Positions 16,708 to 25,992 of a DNA stretch of 64,000 bases are shown one piece after another. The stretch spans positions 744,001 to 808,000 of the forward strand of contig NZ_JBHSIS010000002.1 of NCBI RefSeq assembly GCF_042653545.1, in the 5' to 3' direction. This DNA comes from Actinophytocola glycyrrhizae. Its GTDB lineage: Bacteria > Actinomycetota > Actinomycetes > Mycobacteriales > Pseudonocardiaceae. The translations under genes and the position numbers were made by a program. How positions within the stretch are numbered: position 1 is the first letter of the stretch; every line of letters starts with the position of its first letter. The notes under the pieces are model-generated. The model saw nothing but the letters and a program-made list of their open reading frames with translations. It did not search any database and had not been told where the DNA came from.

Positions 16708-17673
16708 ATGGACATCGTTCGGACCGTGGCGGTGACCGCGAGTCTCACCGCCACGGCACTCGGCGCCACGTGGCTGGCCACCGGCACCCGCAACCCGCTC
16801 GACCACCCCGGCCGCCCGTTCGGCTCGGCGCTGTCGGCATACCCGGACGACTGGGTGGGCGCGATCTTCCTCGGCTGTGTGCTGGTCGCGCTGGCCGCCG
16901 CACTCTGGCCACGCGGGCTGCCGGGCCGGGAGTGGGCGGCGGGCACCGCGATCGTCGCGCTGCTGGCGCTCATGGACGCGTCGACCCTGATGGCCGTCGG
17001 CTACCTGCCCGCGACGCTGGTCGGTCCGCTGTTCGGGCTCGACGAGGCGGACCCCGCACTGTTCCTCTCCCCCGGCCTGCTGCTCCAGTTGCTGCTGCTC
17101 ACCGCGGTGGCCGCGTTCGGCGCGGTGCTGGCCCGCCGGTTCCGCGCCGGGGACCACGACCTCGCCCGCGCCACCGCCAGAACCAGGTTCTGGACGCGGA
17201 TCGCCGTCGAGGCACCGCTCGTGTACGCGCTCACCAGGGTGCTCATGTTCTTCCTCGTCCCCGGGTTCGACATCGCCCCCTTCGGCGACCCGATCCTGTG
17301 GGCCGGCCTCGGCCTCGCGGTGTCCGCGAGCCTCGGCGCGTGGCTGACCTGCGGACTGGTCCGGCCGTGGGGCGAGGTGTTCCCCCGCTGGCTGCCGGGG
17401 CTCGCGGGCAGGCGGGTGCCGATCCGGCTGGCCGTGGTGCCCGGCCTGCTCGTGGCGGTGATGGTGGCGACCGCGGCGAAGGACATGCTCCAGTCGCTCG
17501 GCGACGGTGCCGCGCTGGTCGCGATCACCGACTGGCCGCTGGTCACCCTGCCCACCTTCCTCTGGCCGCTGTGGGCCTTCGCGCTGGCCATGGCGACGTC
17601 CTGCTATGGGATTCGCCGCACGCTCACGGAAGCGAAAGTCTCGGCCCGCCACAATGCGGCGAAAATGGGATAG
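16708..17673 (+). CDS. Multi-pass membrane protein, function unknown
   Basis: 321 residues with about eight hydrophobic segments. The ATG at 16708 directly precedes a first membrane helix (VAVTASLTATALGATWL), which is why the longer open frame starting at 16483 was not used. A loop with AGDHDLARATARTRFWTR is charged and cytoplasmic in character. No transporter or enzyme motif is recognised; such proteins are common in actinomycetes as lone predicted membrane proteins. It is convergent with the MFS exporter, 82 bases apart. Confidence 0.7.
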   Translation: MDIVRTVAVTASLTATALGATWLATGTRNPLDHPGRPFGSALSAYPDDWVGAIFLGCVLVALAAALWPRGLPGREWAAGTAIVALLALMDASTLMAVGYLPATLVGPLFGLDEADPALFLSPGLLLQLLLLTAVAAFGAVLARRFRAGDHDLARATARTRFWTRIAVEAPLVYALTRVLMFFLVPGFDIAPFGDPILWAGLGLAVSASLGAWLTCGLVRPWGEVFPRWLPGLAGRRVPIRLAVVPGLLVAVMVATAAKDMLQSLGDGAALVAITDWPLVTLPTFLWPLWAFALAMATSCYGIRRTLTEAKVSARHNAAKMG

Positions 17674-17755
17674 CTTTCGAACGCGCGCACGCAATCTCCG
17701 AATTTCCGGCAACCGGGGCGGTTTCGCTGCTCCCGTCAGGGAATTCCGGGCATGG

Positions 17756-19840
17756 TCACGTGCTGTCGGCGGATCGCCTGGTCCCCGCGCCGACGGGGAC
17801 CGGGCCGTCCGTCTCGTCCTCGGTGAGCAACCTGCCGGCGACGGTCCTCACCGCGGCACGCAGATCGGTGCCGGGTGGGCGGCCGATGTCCCGCTCGACA
17901 CGTTCTTCCAGCCACGCGGCCCACGCCCGGCCGATCAGCTCGGCCTCGTGCCGCCCGGTCGCGGTATGGGTGTACGCCCAGCCGTCGCGGGTCAGGTAGC
18001 CCGCGCGCGCCGCCCGGTCGAACACCGGCTCCAGCACCTCGGCGGGCAGGCGGCGGCGGGCGGCGATCGCGTGCAGGTCGGCGCGGCCGGTCATTCGCAC
18101 GGCCACCTCGACCTGCACGACCGCCCACGCGCCTGCGACGTCCAGGCGGGTACCGGAGTCGGCGACGATGCGCCGCATGGTGTCGGCCTCGGTGCCGCGG
18201 ATGATCCGGCCGACCGCGGACTCGAGCAGGCGCTGCGAGTCCCCGCCGGTCGGCGACGCGAAACCCTCCCCCATGTCGGTCGAGCCGATGCGGGCGCTGT
18301 CGCGGAGCCGGACCTGTTTGAGGAACAGGGACACGACGAACCCCAGCAGCGCCACCGGCACCGTCCACAGGAACACCGTCCGCAGGGCGTCGGCATACGC
18401 GTGGACGATCGGATCGGCCGCGGCGGGCGGGAGCGCGTGCAGGCCCTGCGGGCTCTGCGCCGCGGCGGCGATCGTGTCGGGGTCCTCGGCGCCGGTACCC
18501 ACGGCCGCCGCCACCCCGGCGGTGAGGTCCGAGGCCAGCGCGTTCGAGTAGATCGTGCCGAACACGGCCGTGCCGAACGCGCCGCCGAGCGTGCGGAAGA
18601 ACGTGACACCGGACGTGGCCGTGCCGAGGTCGGCGTAGTCGACGGTGTTCTGCACGACGATCGTCAGCACCTGCATGCACAGCCCGATGCCCGCGCCGAG
18701 CACGAACATGTACAGCGACACCAGCCACCCGTTCGTGTCCGGCCCCATCCGCGACAGCAGGAACAACCCGAACGCGGTGACGGCCGAGCCGACGACGGGG
18801 AAACTCCGGTAGTGCCCGGTCCTGCTGACCACCGTGCCGCTGAAGATCGAGGCGCACAGCAACCCAACCACCATCGGCAGCGTGCGCACGCCCGCGAAGG
18901 TCGCCGAGTCGCCGTCGACGTACTGCAGGTAGGTCGGCAGGAAGATCATCGCGCCGAGCATCGCGAAACCGACGATGAAACTCAGCAGCGAGCACACCCC
19001 GAACACGGGGTCTCGGAACAGCCGCATCGGCAGCATGGGCTCCGCGGCCCGGGTCTCCGCCCAGCAGAACAAGCCGAGCGCGACCGCCCCGCCCACGAAC
19101 AGACCGACGATCACCGGCGAGCCCCACGCGTACTCGGTGCCGCCCCAGCTGGTCGCGAGCACCAGCGCCCCGGCCCCGGCCGCGACGAGCCCGATACCCA
19201 GGTAGTCGACGACCGCGCGGGCCCGCGCCCGCACCACCGGGATGGTCCGCGCGGCCGCGAACACGACGACGATCGCGATCGGCACGTTGACGTAGAACGC
19301 CCACCGCCACGACAGGTGGTCGGTGAACAACCCGCCGAGCAGCGGCCCGACCACCGTCGACACCCCGAACACGGCACCGATCGCACCCTGGTACTTGCCG
19401 CGCTCACGCAACGGGATGACGTCCGCGATCAACGCCATGGACGTGACCATCAGCCCACCCGCGCCGATCCCCTGCACCGCCCGCCACGCGACCAGCAACG
19501 TCATGGAGGTGGCGGTGCCGCACAGGAACGAGCCGGTGATGAACACGATCGTGGAGACCTGGAAGACCAGCTTGCGCCCGAACAGGTCACCGAACCTCCC
19601 CGCGATCGCGGTCGCGATGGTCTCGGCGAGCAGGTAGACGGTCGCGACCCACGACATGTGCGCGGCACCACCGAGCTCCGACACGATGGTCGGCAACGCG
19701 GTCCCGACGATCGTCTGGTCGAGCGCCGCGAGCAGCATCCCCAGCATGATCGTCACGAAGACGATGTTCCTGCGCCTGCCGTCCAGCACCGGGGGCGTCG
19801 TGGTCGTCACCCGGTCACGATCACACGAGGTCAACGCCAC
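17756..19840 (-). CDS. DHA2-family (EmrB/QacA-type) MFS exporter with C-terminal soluble domain
   Basis: 694 residues. Fourteen membrane helices occupy the first ~490 residues, with family motif A GRFGDLFGRKLV between helices 2 and 3 and the antiporter motif VFGVSTVVGPLLGGLF in helix 5. An early DQTIVGTALPTI is typical of drug:proton antiporters. A ~180-residue cytoplasmic tail after LFLKQVRLRD is helical with a MarR-like winged-helix flavour (RAGYLTRDGWAYTHTATGRHEAEL), a fusion known in actinomycetes. The GTG at 19840 has GAGG upstream. Its place between two biosynthetic blocks makes it a candidate product exporter or self-resistance pump. Confidence 0.9.
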   Translation of the reverse strand: MALTSCDRDRVTTTTPPVLDGRRRNIVFVTIMLGMLLAALDQTIVGTALPTIVSELGGAAHMSWVATVYLLAETIATAIAGRFGDLFGRKLVFQVSTIVFITGSFLCGTATSMTLLVAWRAVQGIGAGGLMVTSMALIADVIPLRERGKYQGAIGAVFGVSTVVGPLLGGLFTDHLSWRWAFYVNVPIAIVVVFAAARTIPVVRARARAVVDYLGIGLVAAGAGALVLATSWGGTEYAWGSPVIVGLFVGGAVALGLFCWAETRAAEPMLPMRLFRDPVFGVCSLLSFIVGFAMLGAMIFLPTYLQYVDGDSATFAGVRTLPMVVGLLCASIFSGTVVSRTGHYRSFPVVGSAVTAFGLFLLSRMGPDTNGWLVSLYMFVLGAGIGLCMQVLTIVVQNTVDYADLGTATSGVTFFRTLGGAFGTAVFGTIYSNALASDLTAGVAAAVGTGAEDPDTIAAAAQSPQGLHALPPAAADPIVHAYADALRTVFLWTVPVALLGFVVSLFLKQVRLRDSARIGSTDMGEGFASPTGGDSQRLLESAVGRIIRGTEADTMRRIVADSGTRLDVAGAWAVVQVEVAVRMTGRADLHAIAARRRLPAEVLEPVFDRAARAGYLTRDGWAYTHTATGRHEAELIGRAWAAWLEERVERDIGRPPGTDLRAAVRTVAGRLLTEDETDGPVPVGAGTRRSADST

Positions 19841-19878
19841 CGCACCTCGGACAGACCAGCCCGGACACCCCGCCTGGG

Positions 19879-21189
19879 TCAGGCGCGTGGCGTGACGATG
19901 ATGCGAGCGCCCCGGCTGGGGATCAGCGTGATGTTACGTGGCTTGGCGAACTCCGGAGCTTCGCGGGCGGGACGGATGTCGTAGCGGGTGAGGGCCGCGC
20001 GCAGGACAGCCGACATCTCCTTCAGGGAGAAGCCCGCGCCGAGGCAGCGGCGGACGCCGCCACCGAACGGGATCCAGGTGCCCAATGGCAGTGGTTTACC
20101 CAGGAAGCGTTCCGGGCGGAACTCGCGCGGGTCCTCGTGGTGGTCCGGGTTCTCGTGGGCGAGTGTCGTGTTCGCCGCGACGATCGTCCTCGCCGGGAGG
20201 TGGTGGCCCGCGATGTCCGTCGGTTCGGTGAGCACCCTCGGCACGTTCTGGATGATCGGGTGCCGCCTCAGCGCTTCCTTCGCCACCGCCTGGAGGTAGT
20301 CCTCGTCGGCGATGTCGGCCGCGTCCTGAGCCCTGCGCAGTACGGCCGGGTTGCGGGCCAGGTCGTGGAAGGACCACGCGAGCGCGGTCGCCGTCGTTTC
20401 GTGGCCCGCGAGGAGCAGGGTGATCATCTGGTCGCGCAGCTCGGCGTCGGTCAGGTCGGTGCCCGCCACGCTCAGGAGCCGGGACAGCACGTCACCTCTG
20501 ACGGCCACGTCCGTCGCCGCCCTTCGGTCGGCTATCTCCGCGTACAGCAGGCGGTCCACCTCGCGCAGGTTGTCCGCGCTCCTCCGCCACGGCGGGAACC
20601 GTGCCAGCGCGGGGTAGCTCCAGCCGAGGGCCGTGATCGGGTTGATGTCCGTGAGGGTGCGGATCCTCGGACGCAGCTCGGTGAGTCTCGGGCCGTCAGC
20701 CATGCCGAACACGACACGCAGGATGATCTCCAGCGTCACGTCGTTCATCGCCGCGTGCACGGGGAACTCGCGGTTCGCCTGCCAGGTTTCGACGTTGCGC
20801 TCCGCCAGGTCGGTCATCATGTCGCCGTAGCCGCGCAGGGCGGCGCCGTTGAACGCGGGCATCAGCAGCTTGCGGGTGCGCAGGTGCTCGTCCTCGTCGG
20901 TGATCATCACCGAGCGGGGGCCCATCACCGGGCGGAGGATCTCGTTGCCCTCGCCCGCGTGGAACACCGCGGGCGTGCCCGCGAAGACCTCGCGGATGTG
21001 GTCCGGACTGGACAGTGTCACCACCGTCTGCCCGCCGAGCAACCGGATCGTGAACACCTCGCCGTGACGCCGGCGCAGGTGGCGCAGCAGATGTGGGCGC
21101 ACGGTCATGAAAAGCGCGGTCTGGACCAGTGCCGGCAACCGTGAGCCGGGCGGCAGCACCGCGGTCTGGGTCTGCGCGAGCGTCACCAT
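19879..21189 (-). CDS. Cytochrome P450
   Basis: 436 residues. The haem-binding loop is FGGGVRRCLGAGF with Cys382 as thiolate ligand; the I-helix oxygen-activation motif is LLAGHETTATA, the ExxR motif is EALR, and RPERF follows. The ATG at 21189 begins MVTLAQTQTAV. No membrane anchor is present, so it is a soluble class I enzyme needing ferredoxin and reductase from elsewhere in the genome. The start codon lies at the predicted transcription start of a strong promoter (21197-21225), so the mRNA may be leaderless, which agrees with the lack of a Shine-Dalgarno sequence. It probably hydroxylates or otherwise oxidises a cluster intermediate. Confidence 0.93.
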   Translation of the reverse strand: MVTLAQTQTAVLPPGSRLPALVQTALFMTVRPHLLRHLRRRHGEVFTIRLLGGQTVVTLSSPDHIREVFAGTPAVFHAGEGNEILRPVMGPRSVMITDEDEHLRTRKLLMPAFNGAALRGYGDMMTDLAERNVETWQANREFPVHAAMNDVTLEIILRVVFGMADGPRLTELRPRIRTLTDINPITALGWSYPALARFPPWRRSADNLREVDRLLYAEIADRRAATDVAVRGDVLSRLLSVAGTDLTDAELRDQMITLLLAGHETTATALAWSFHDLARNPAVLRRAQDAADIADEDYLQAVAKEALRRHPIIQNVPRVLTEPTDIAGHHLPARTIVAANTTLAHENPDHHEDPREFRPERFLGKPLPLGTWIPFGGGVRRCLGAGFSLKEMSAVLRAALTRYDIRPAREAPEFAKPRNITLIPSRGARIIVTPRA

Positions 21190-21196
21190 GTGCCGA

Positions 21197-21225
21197 GTTA
21201 TACGGCGGGGTTCCCACCGCGACAA
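21197..21225 (-). promoter_or_regulatory. Predicted sigma-A-type promoter for the P450 gene
   Basis: On the minus strand, TTGTCG (21225-21220) and TATAAC (21202-21197) are separated by exactly 17 bases. The expected transcription start is 6-8 bases after the -10 box, which is the P450 ATG itself at 21189. Confidence 0.7.
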
Positions 21226-21332
21226 GATCGCGCGAGTGGCCCGCGAGCGCTGCTCATGACAGTTACCGCGCAATGGATCCGGGCCTGTTTACTCCTCGGA
21301 CAACGGTGCTCGTCGGGCGAATGGGATGGCAC

Positions 21333-21563
21333 ATGGTAGAGGGGCGCGTACGCGACGTGATCGCGTCGGTGTTGGCGGTGGCACCTGCCGAGGTGCCGGA
21401 CCGGTTGTCGCCGGAGACGGTGCCGGGCTGGAGCTCGCTGCGGCAGGTGCAGCTGGCTCTCGCACTGGAACAGGAGTTCGGCGTCGAGGTCGATCCGAAC
21501 GTCATCCCGGACCTGGTGTCGCAGGCGGCGATCCTGGCCTACGTGCGGGAGGTGGCCGCGTGA
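21333..21563 (+). CDS. Acyl carrier protein (first of two)
   Basis: 76 residues with the four-helix carrier-protein pattern: MVEGRVRDVIASVLAV, then the phosphopantetheine site in VPGWSSLRQVQLALALEQ and the FGVEV turn. The residue before the modified serine is Ser instead of the usual Asp (WSSL, not WDSL). The ATG at 21333 was chosen because helix 1 begins there; longer frames add no family sequence. Its stop overlaps the GTG of the adenylating ligase, so the two are translated together, fitting a dedicated ligase-carrier pair that loads an acyl or aminoacyl group as a thioester. Confidence 0.85.
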   Translation: MVEGRVRDVIASVLAVAPAEVPDRLSPETVPGWSSLRQVQLALALEQEFGVEVDPNVIPDLVSQAAILAYVREVAA

Positions 21564-23098
21564 GCCCGAGAACGGTGCACGACGTCGTCGCGCACCACGC
21601 GGCCCGCCGGCCCGACCGCGTCGCGGTGCTCTGCGAGGACCGCGCGGTCACCTACGGGCAGCTGCACCACTCCAGCACCAGGACCGCGAACGCCATGCAC
21701 CGGTCCGGTGTGGAGGCCGGCGACCGTGTCGCCTACCTCGGTAAGGAATCCGAGCAGTACTACGACATCCTCTTCGCGTGCGCCAAGGCGGGCGCGGTGC
21801 TGGTGCCGGTCAACTGGCGCCTGACCCCGGCCGAGGTCCACCACATCCTGCTCGACTCCGGCACCACGCTCCTGTTCGCCGACGACGAGTTCCTCGACGT
21901 CACCGCGAAGCTCAAGGCGGACCTGCCCCGGCTGCGGCGCATCGTGCCCATCCCCGCGCTCGAACAGTGGCGCGGCGCCGACGACCACGACCTCGCGCCG
22001 ACGTTCGACGAGGCGCAGCCGATCGCACAGGTGTACACCAGCGGCACGACCGGCAACCCGAAAGGCGTGGTGCTGGCGCACCGCAGCTTCTTCGCCGTCA
22101 AGGCCGCGCTGGAGTCACACGGTCTCGACTGGATCGACTGGCGCGACGACGACATCAGTCTCATCGGCATCCCCGGCTTCCACATCGGCGGCCTGTGGTG
22201 GGCGATCCAGGGGTTCGGCGCGGGCATCACGATGGTGTCGGTGCCGGTGTTCGCCGGGCACGAGACCGTGCGCCGAATCAGGGAGCTCTGCATCACGACC
22301 GCGTGCGTGGTGCCCGCACAGCTGCAGATGATGCTCGCGCCGCCCCGCCCGCGCCGCACGGACTTCGCGTCGCTGCGCAAGGTGGTCTACGGCGGTTCGC
22401 CGATCTCCGAAGCGCTGCTCGGCCGGTGCATCGAGACGTTCGGCTGTGAGTTCGCCCAGATCTACGGCCTGTCCGAGAGCGGGAACACGGCCGTGTGCCT
22501 GCCACCGTCCGAGCACGTGCCGGGCGGACCACGCATGCAGGCGGCCGGGCGCCCCTACCCCGGTGTCGACGTGCGGATCGTCGACGATGCCGGCAACGCG
22601 CTGCCAACGGGCGAGGTCGGTGAGGTGTGCCTGCGCACCCCTGCCGCGATGCTCGAGTACTGGGGGCTGCCGGACGCGACCGCCGCGACACTCGTCGACG
22701 GCTGGCTGCACACCGGTGACGCCGGCTACCTCGACGCCGCCGGGTTCCTGTTCATCCGGGACCGCATCAAGGACACCATCATCGTCGCCGGTGAGAACGT
22801 GTACCCGGCGGAGATCGAGAACGTCGTGTCCGCGCACCCCGCGGTGCTGGAGGCGGCCGCGGTCGGCGTCCCGCACGAGCACTGGGGCGAGGTCGTGCAC
22901 TGCTTCGTGGTGCCACGGCAGGGCGAGACCATCACCACCCGCCAGCTCGTCGCGTTCCTGCGTGGCAGGATCGCCGACTTCAAGATCCCGTCCGGCTTCG
23001 AGATCACCGACTCGCTGCCGCGCAACCCCAGCGGCAAGATCCTGCGGCGTGAGCTGCGGGAACGCTTCTGGCAACACCTCGAACGCCGAGTGGCATAG
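21560..23098 (+). CDS. Acyl-AMP/acyl-CoA ligase (ANL superfamily)
   Basis: 512 residues, a complete ANL enzyme. Core motifs are YTSGTTGNPKGVVLAH (A3), IYGLSESGNTAVC (A5), DGWLHTGDAGYLDAAGF (A7), IRDRIKDTIIVAGENVYP (A8) and LPRNPSGKILRREL with the A10 lysine. It activates a carboxylate as acyl-adenylate and transfers it to CoA or, given the GTGA overlap with the carrier-protein gene, more likely to that carrier protein. The substrate pocket cannot be read with confidence; similarity is closer to fatty-acid/aromatic acid ligases than to NRPS adenylation domains. Confidence 0.92.
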   Translation: MSPRTVHDVVAHHAARRPDRVAVLCEDRAVTYGQLHHSSTRTANAMHRSGVEAGDRVAYLGKESEQYYDILFACAKAGAVLVPVNWRLTPAEVHHILLDSGTTLLFADDEFLDVTAKLKADLPRLRRIVPIPALEQWRGADDHDLAPTFDEAQPIAQVYTSGTTGNPKGVVLAHRSFFAVKAALESHGLDWIDWRDDDISLIGIPGFHIGGLWWAIQGFGAGITMVSVPVFAGHETVRRIRELCITTACVVPAQLQMMLAPPRPRRTDFASLRKVVYGGSPISEALLGRCIETFGCEFAQIYGLSESGNTAVCLPPSEHVPGGPRMQAAGRPYPGVDVRIVDDAGNALPTGEVGEVCLRTPAAMLEYWGLPDATAATLVDGWLHTGDAGYLDAAGFLFIRDRIKDTIIVAGENVYPAEIENVVSAHPAVLEAAAVGVPHEHWGEVVHCFVVPRQGETITTRQLVAFLRGRIADFKIPSGFEITDSLPRNPSGKILRRELRERFWQHLERRVA

Positions 23099-23146
23099 CA
23101 GCACCCGGCGTCCCTGTCCTCCTCACCGAACAAGGCGGTATCCCCC

Positions 23147-24403
23147 ATGCGAATCTCCTTACGGCACAACAGCGACCGGCTCGCGTTACTCACCGGCAGG
23201 CCGAAGCTGCTGTCGGTCGGCTACTCGGCGGACCCGTCGATCGTGGCGCGGGCACTGCCCCGCCGGGCCGACGACGAGCGCAAGAACGTGCTCCTGCTCG
23301 GCGGCAACGGGTTCGTCGGCATGCACTTCCTGCACGACCTGCTCGACGACGAGCGCATCGAGAAGGTGTACGCGCTGGTCCGTCCCAAGGGGAGCAACTC
23401 CGGCGCGGCGCGGATCGCGCGCCAGGCACGCAAGTACAAGATGGCGCTGCCGGAGTCGGACAAGCTCGTGGTGCTCGAGGGCAGCTACCTCGAGCCGTCG
23501 ATGGGCCTTCCCGAGGCACGGTACGAAGAGCTGCTGTCCGAGGTGGACGTGGTGATCGACGCCGCGGGCGGCACCACCCACGAGTACCCGTACTCCCGGT
23601 ACCGGCGGGAGAAGGTGCTGCCCACGGTCACGCTCGCCGAGTTCTGCCTCACCCGGCGGTTCAAGACGCTGCACGTGATCGGTTCGGTCGGCAGCGAGGT
23701 CTACACGCGGCTGCGTGACTTCTACCGCCCCAGCTTCTTCTTCTGCGGCTACAGCAAGATGAAGTACGTCGTGAAGCACCTGTCGCTGCGGATGAACCGC
23801 GACGGGGTGCCGATCCACGTGTACCAGGCGCCGTTCGCGCTCGGCGGGCCGGGCACCCGGTTCAAGGACCCCGGCATGGAGTACTCGTTCTGGAACATGG
23901 TCTGGCACATGGTGCAGCAGGGCAGGACCTACCAGTTCGGCGGCACGAACCCGATGGTCGCCGGTGACGTGCTGACCAGGGCGGTGCTGAACAACGCGCT
24001 GTCGCAGGCACCGAGGCCTATCAGCTACCCGGTGACGCCGGTGACGAACGAGCAGCTCGCCGAGCGGCTCGGACTGGACCTGGTGCCGTACAAGGAGTTC
24101 CGTCGCGGGCTCGTGCGGACCAACCGGTTCCGGCTCGGTGAGGTGAAGTGGCGCAACCCGATCGCGAGCGCGCGCCGTGAGTGGCAGCGCGCGAGCTTCG
24201 TGCGCTCGCTGTTCCCCCGCTGCCTGCCAGAGCTGCTGACCAGCATCGACACGGCCGTCCGCGCGCCCGCCGTGCCACTGAACGCGGGCATCCCGGCCAT
24301 CGACGTGCTGGTCGAGAACGCCAGGAACATCCGCAAGATCGCGAAGGACCTGCCTGCCCTCGCGCGGGCGGAGCAGGTGGCCACGCCCAAGAAGGCCGCC
24401 TGA
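23147..24403 (+). CDS. Thioester-reductase-like SDR (NAD-binding_4 type)
   Basis: 418 residues. The nucleotide-binding loop is LLLGGNGFVGMHFLHDLL at about residue 47, and the catalytic YSKMK (YxxxK) lies in FFFCGYSKMKYVV. This arrangement matches free-standing relatives of the R domains that reduce carrier-bound thioesters to aldehydes with NADPH, although NDP-sugar or fatty-acyl reductase relatives look similar. A ~100-residue basic C-terminal extension follows the fold. It lies directly downstream of the ligase and upstream of an oxygenase and an aminotransferase, so reductive release to an aldehyde would make sense in the pathway. Confidence 0.72.
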   Translation: MRISLRHNSDRLALLTGRPKLLSVGYSADPSIVARALPRRADDERKNVLLLGGNGFVGMHFLHDLLDDERIEKVYALVRPKGSNSGAARIARQARKYKMALPESDKLVVLEGSYLEPSMGLPEARYEELLSEVDVVIDAAGGTTHEYPYSRYRREKVLPTVTLAEFCLTRRFKTLHVIGSVGSEVYTRLRDFYRPSFFFCGYSKMKYVVKHLSLRMNRDGVPIHVYQAPFALGGPGTRFKDPGMEYSFWNMVWHMVQQGRTYQFGGTNPMVAGDVLTRAVLNNALSQAPRPISYPVTPVTNEQLAERLGLDLVPYKEFRRGLVRTNRFRLGEVKWRNPIASARREWQRASFVRSLFPRCLPELLTSIDTAVRAPAVPLNAGIPAIDVLVENARNIRKIAKDLPALARAEQVATPKKAA

Positions 24404-24428
24404 GGCACCCAGGAACAGGGGTCGGATC

Positions 24429-25361
24429 ATGAGTGCACCAGAGATCGACGAGTTCGTCCCGGTGGTCGACCTGTCCGCCCGGGGCAGCGCGGAGGGCCGC
24501 GCCGCCATCGCCGCGACCATCGGCAAGGCGTGCGAGACGTCGGGATTCTTCACCGTCGTCGGGCACGGCGTCGCGCCGGAGCTGGTCAACCGCATGTACC
24601 GGACGACCAGGGGCTTCTTCACCAGCCCTGAGGACGAGAAGGACCGCAGCCTCAACCAGGGCTCCGGCGTGTCCGGCCTGCGCCGGGTCGGCGGCCCGTA
24701 CGAGGCGTTCGCCGCGCACGTGACCGGTGACCTGCCCGACGAGGAGCGCGCCGCGCTCGGCACGCACCCGGCGACGTGGAAGGCCGCGAACATCTGGCCG
24801 GACCAGGGCTTCAAGGCGACCTGGTACGACTACATCGCGGCGATGACCGACCTGTCCTCGGACATCATGCGGTTGTTCGCGCTGGCGCTCGACCTGCCGG
24901 AGCGGTTCTTCGACGGCAAGTTCGACAACCACGTCTCGCTGATCCTCGCCAACTACTACTACGCCGGACCCGACCCCGACGCGCTGCGGCGGGAGAAGCA
25001 CACCGACTGGGGCAGCCTGACCGTCCTGTACATCGAGGACGAGCTCGGCGGCCTGCAGGTGCAGCGCGGCGACGACTGGCTCGACGTGCCGTCGATCCCC
25101 GGCAGCTTCGTGGTGAACATCGGCGACCTGATGGCGTTCTGGACCGGTGGCCGCTGGGCCTCGACCGTGCACCGCGTGGTCACACCACCGGACGCGGCGG
25201 TGCGGTCCAGGATCTCGATCCCGTTCTTCTACCTGCCCAACCACGACGCCACGATCGAGCCGATGCGGCCGCTGGCGGAGGCGGACACCGGGCTTGACCG
25301 CGTGACGGTCGGCGAGTGGTTCTCGCACAAGATGCAGTCGGTGTACAAGGCAGCGGCCTGA
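24429..25361 (+). CDS. 2-Oxoglutarate/Fe(II) oxygenase, isopenicillin-N-synthase family
   Basis: 310 residues with the DIOX_N segment (PVVDLSARG, SGFFTVVGHGV) and the double-stranded beta-helix core. Iron ligands are His191 and Asp193 (HTDWGSL) and His248 (STVHRVV); Arg261 and Ser263 (RSRIS) should bind the 2-oxoglutarate carboxylate. It is therefore a complete oxygenase, probably hydroxylating, desaturating or cyclising a cluster intermediate. IPNS itself does not use 2-oxoglutarate; the intact Arg-x-Ser here is shared by both groups, so cosubstrate use is inferred. It is separated from the reductase gene by 25 bases. Confidence 0.88.
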   Translation: MSAPEIDEFVPVVDLSARGSAEGRAAIAATIGKACETSGFFTVVGHGVAPELVNRMYRTTRGFFTSPEDEKDRSLNQGSGVSGLRRVGGPYEAFAAHVTGDLPDEERAALGTHPATWKAANIWPDQGFKATWYDYIAAMTDLSSDIMRLFALALDLPERFFDGKFDNHVSLILANYYYAGPDPDALRREKHTDWGSLTVLYIEDELGGLQVQRGDDWLDVPSIPGSFVVNIGDLMAFWTGGRWASTVHRVVTPPDAAVRSRISIPFFYLPNHDATIEPMRPLAEADTGLDRVTVGEWFSHKMQSVYKAAA

Positions 25362-25374
25362 GAAGGGGTGTGCC

Positions 25375-25992
25375 ATGCGGCTCGAGACGCGGGACCTCGC
25401 GTGGAGCGACACGTGGCGGGCGGCGCGGCTGCTGGCGCACGCCTACCGGGACGGCACGATCTGGGCGGCGGCCGGCGTCGTCCCCGGGTGGCGCAAGCAG
25501 ACGGCGCTGACGCTGCTGTACCTGGCGGAGCTGGTGATCTGCCGGCTGGAGAAGGGTTTCGCGCTCGGCGCGTTCCGCGGCGACCGGCTCGACGGGGTCA
25601 TGATCTCCTACGAGCACGGTGAGCGGCCGACCCCGTGGTGGGGCTGGCTGCTGCGGGCCTTCGCCTGCGTGTTCGCGGGCCCGGTCGCGGTGGCGCGCTG
25701 CGTGCGCGTCTCGAACGACCTGGAACGGCTCAAACCCAGGGAACCACACGTCTGGTACGCGGTGCTCGGCAGGCGGGACGACGCACCCGGCGTCGGGTAC
25801 GCGCTGTTGCGGGCCGGGCAGGCGCGGGCGGACGCGCTCGGGCGGCCCGGCTACCTGGAGACCTCGGCCGGCGAGGAACAGGTGCGGATCAACGAGCTGC
25901 TGGGCTGGACGCTGCGCGACGAGTACGTGCTGCGGACCGGTGCCGTGGTCCGCACCATGTGGCGGGACTGCCCGGTGAAGGTGTCGTCATGA
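25375..25992 (+). CDS. GNAT-like acyltransferase
   Basis: 205 residues. The C-terminal half has the GNAT pattern: VWYAVLGRRDDAPGVGYALL in place of the acetyl-CoA pyrophosphate loop, then ADALGRPGYLETSAGEEQVRINELLGW, which matches the beta5-alpha4 region of acetyltransferases. A hydrophobic stretch (WGWLLRAFACVFAGPVAVARC) near residue 90 may pack in the fold or touch the membrane. It ends with an ATGA overlap with the next gene. A likely role is N-acylation of the amine product or intermediate; the acyl donor could be CoA or a carrier protein. Confidence 0.68.
   Translation: MRLETRDLAWSDTWRAARLLAHAYRDGTIWAAAGVVPGWRKQTALTLLYLAELVICRLEKGFALGAFRGDRLDGVMISYEHGERPTPWWGWLLRAFACVFAGPVAVARCVRVSNDLERLKPREPHVWYAVLGRRDDAPGVGYALLRAGQARADALGRPGYLETSAGEEQVRINELLGWTLRDEYVLRTGAVVRTMWRDCPVKVSS

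Noticed and set aside
24429..25361. True isopenicillin N synthase / beta-lactam cluster
   Set aside because: Only the superfamily pattern is shared; no ACV synthetase or other penicillin genes are present.
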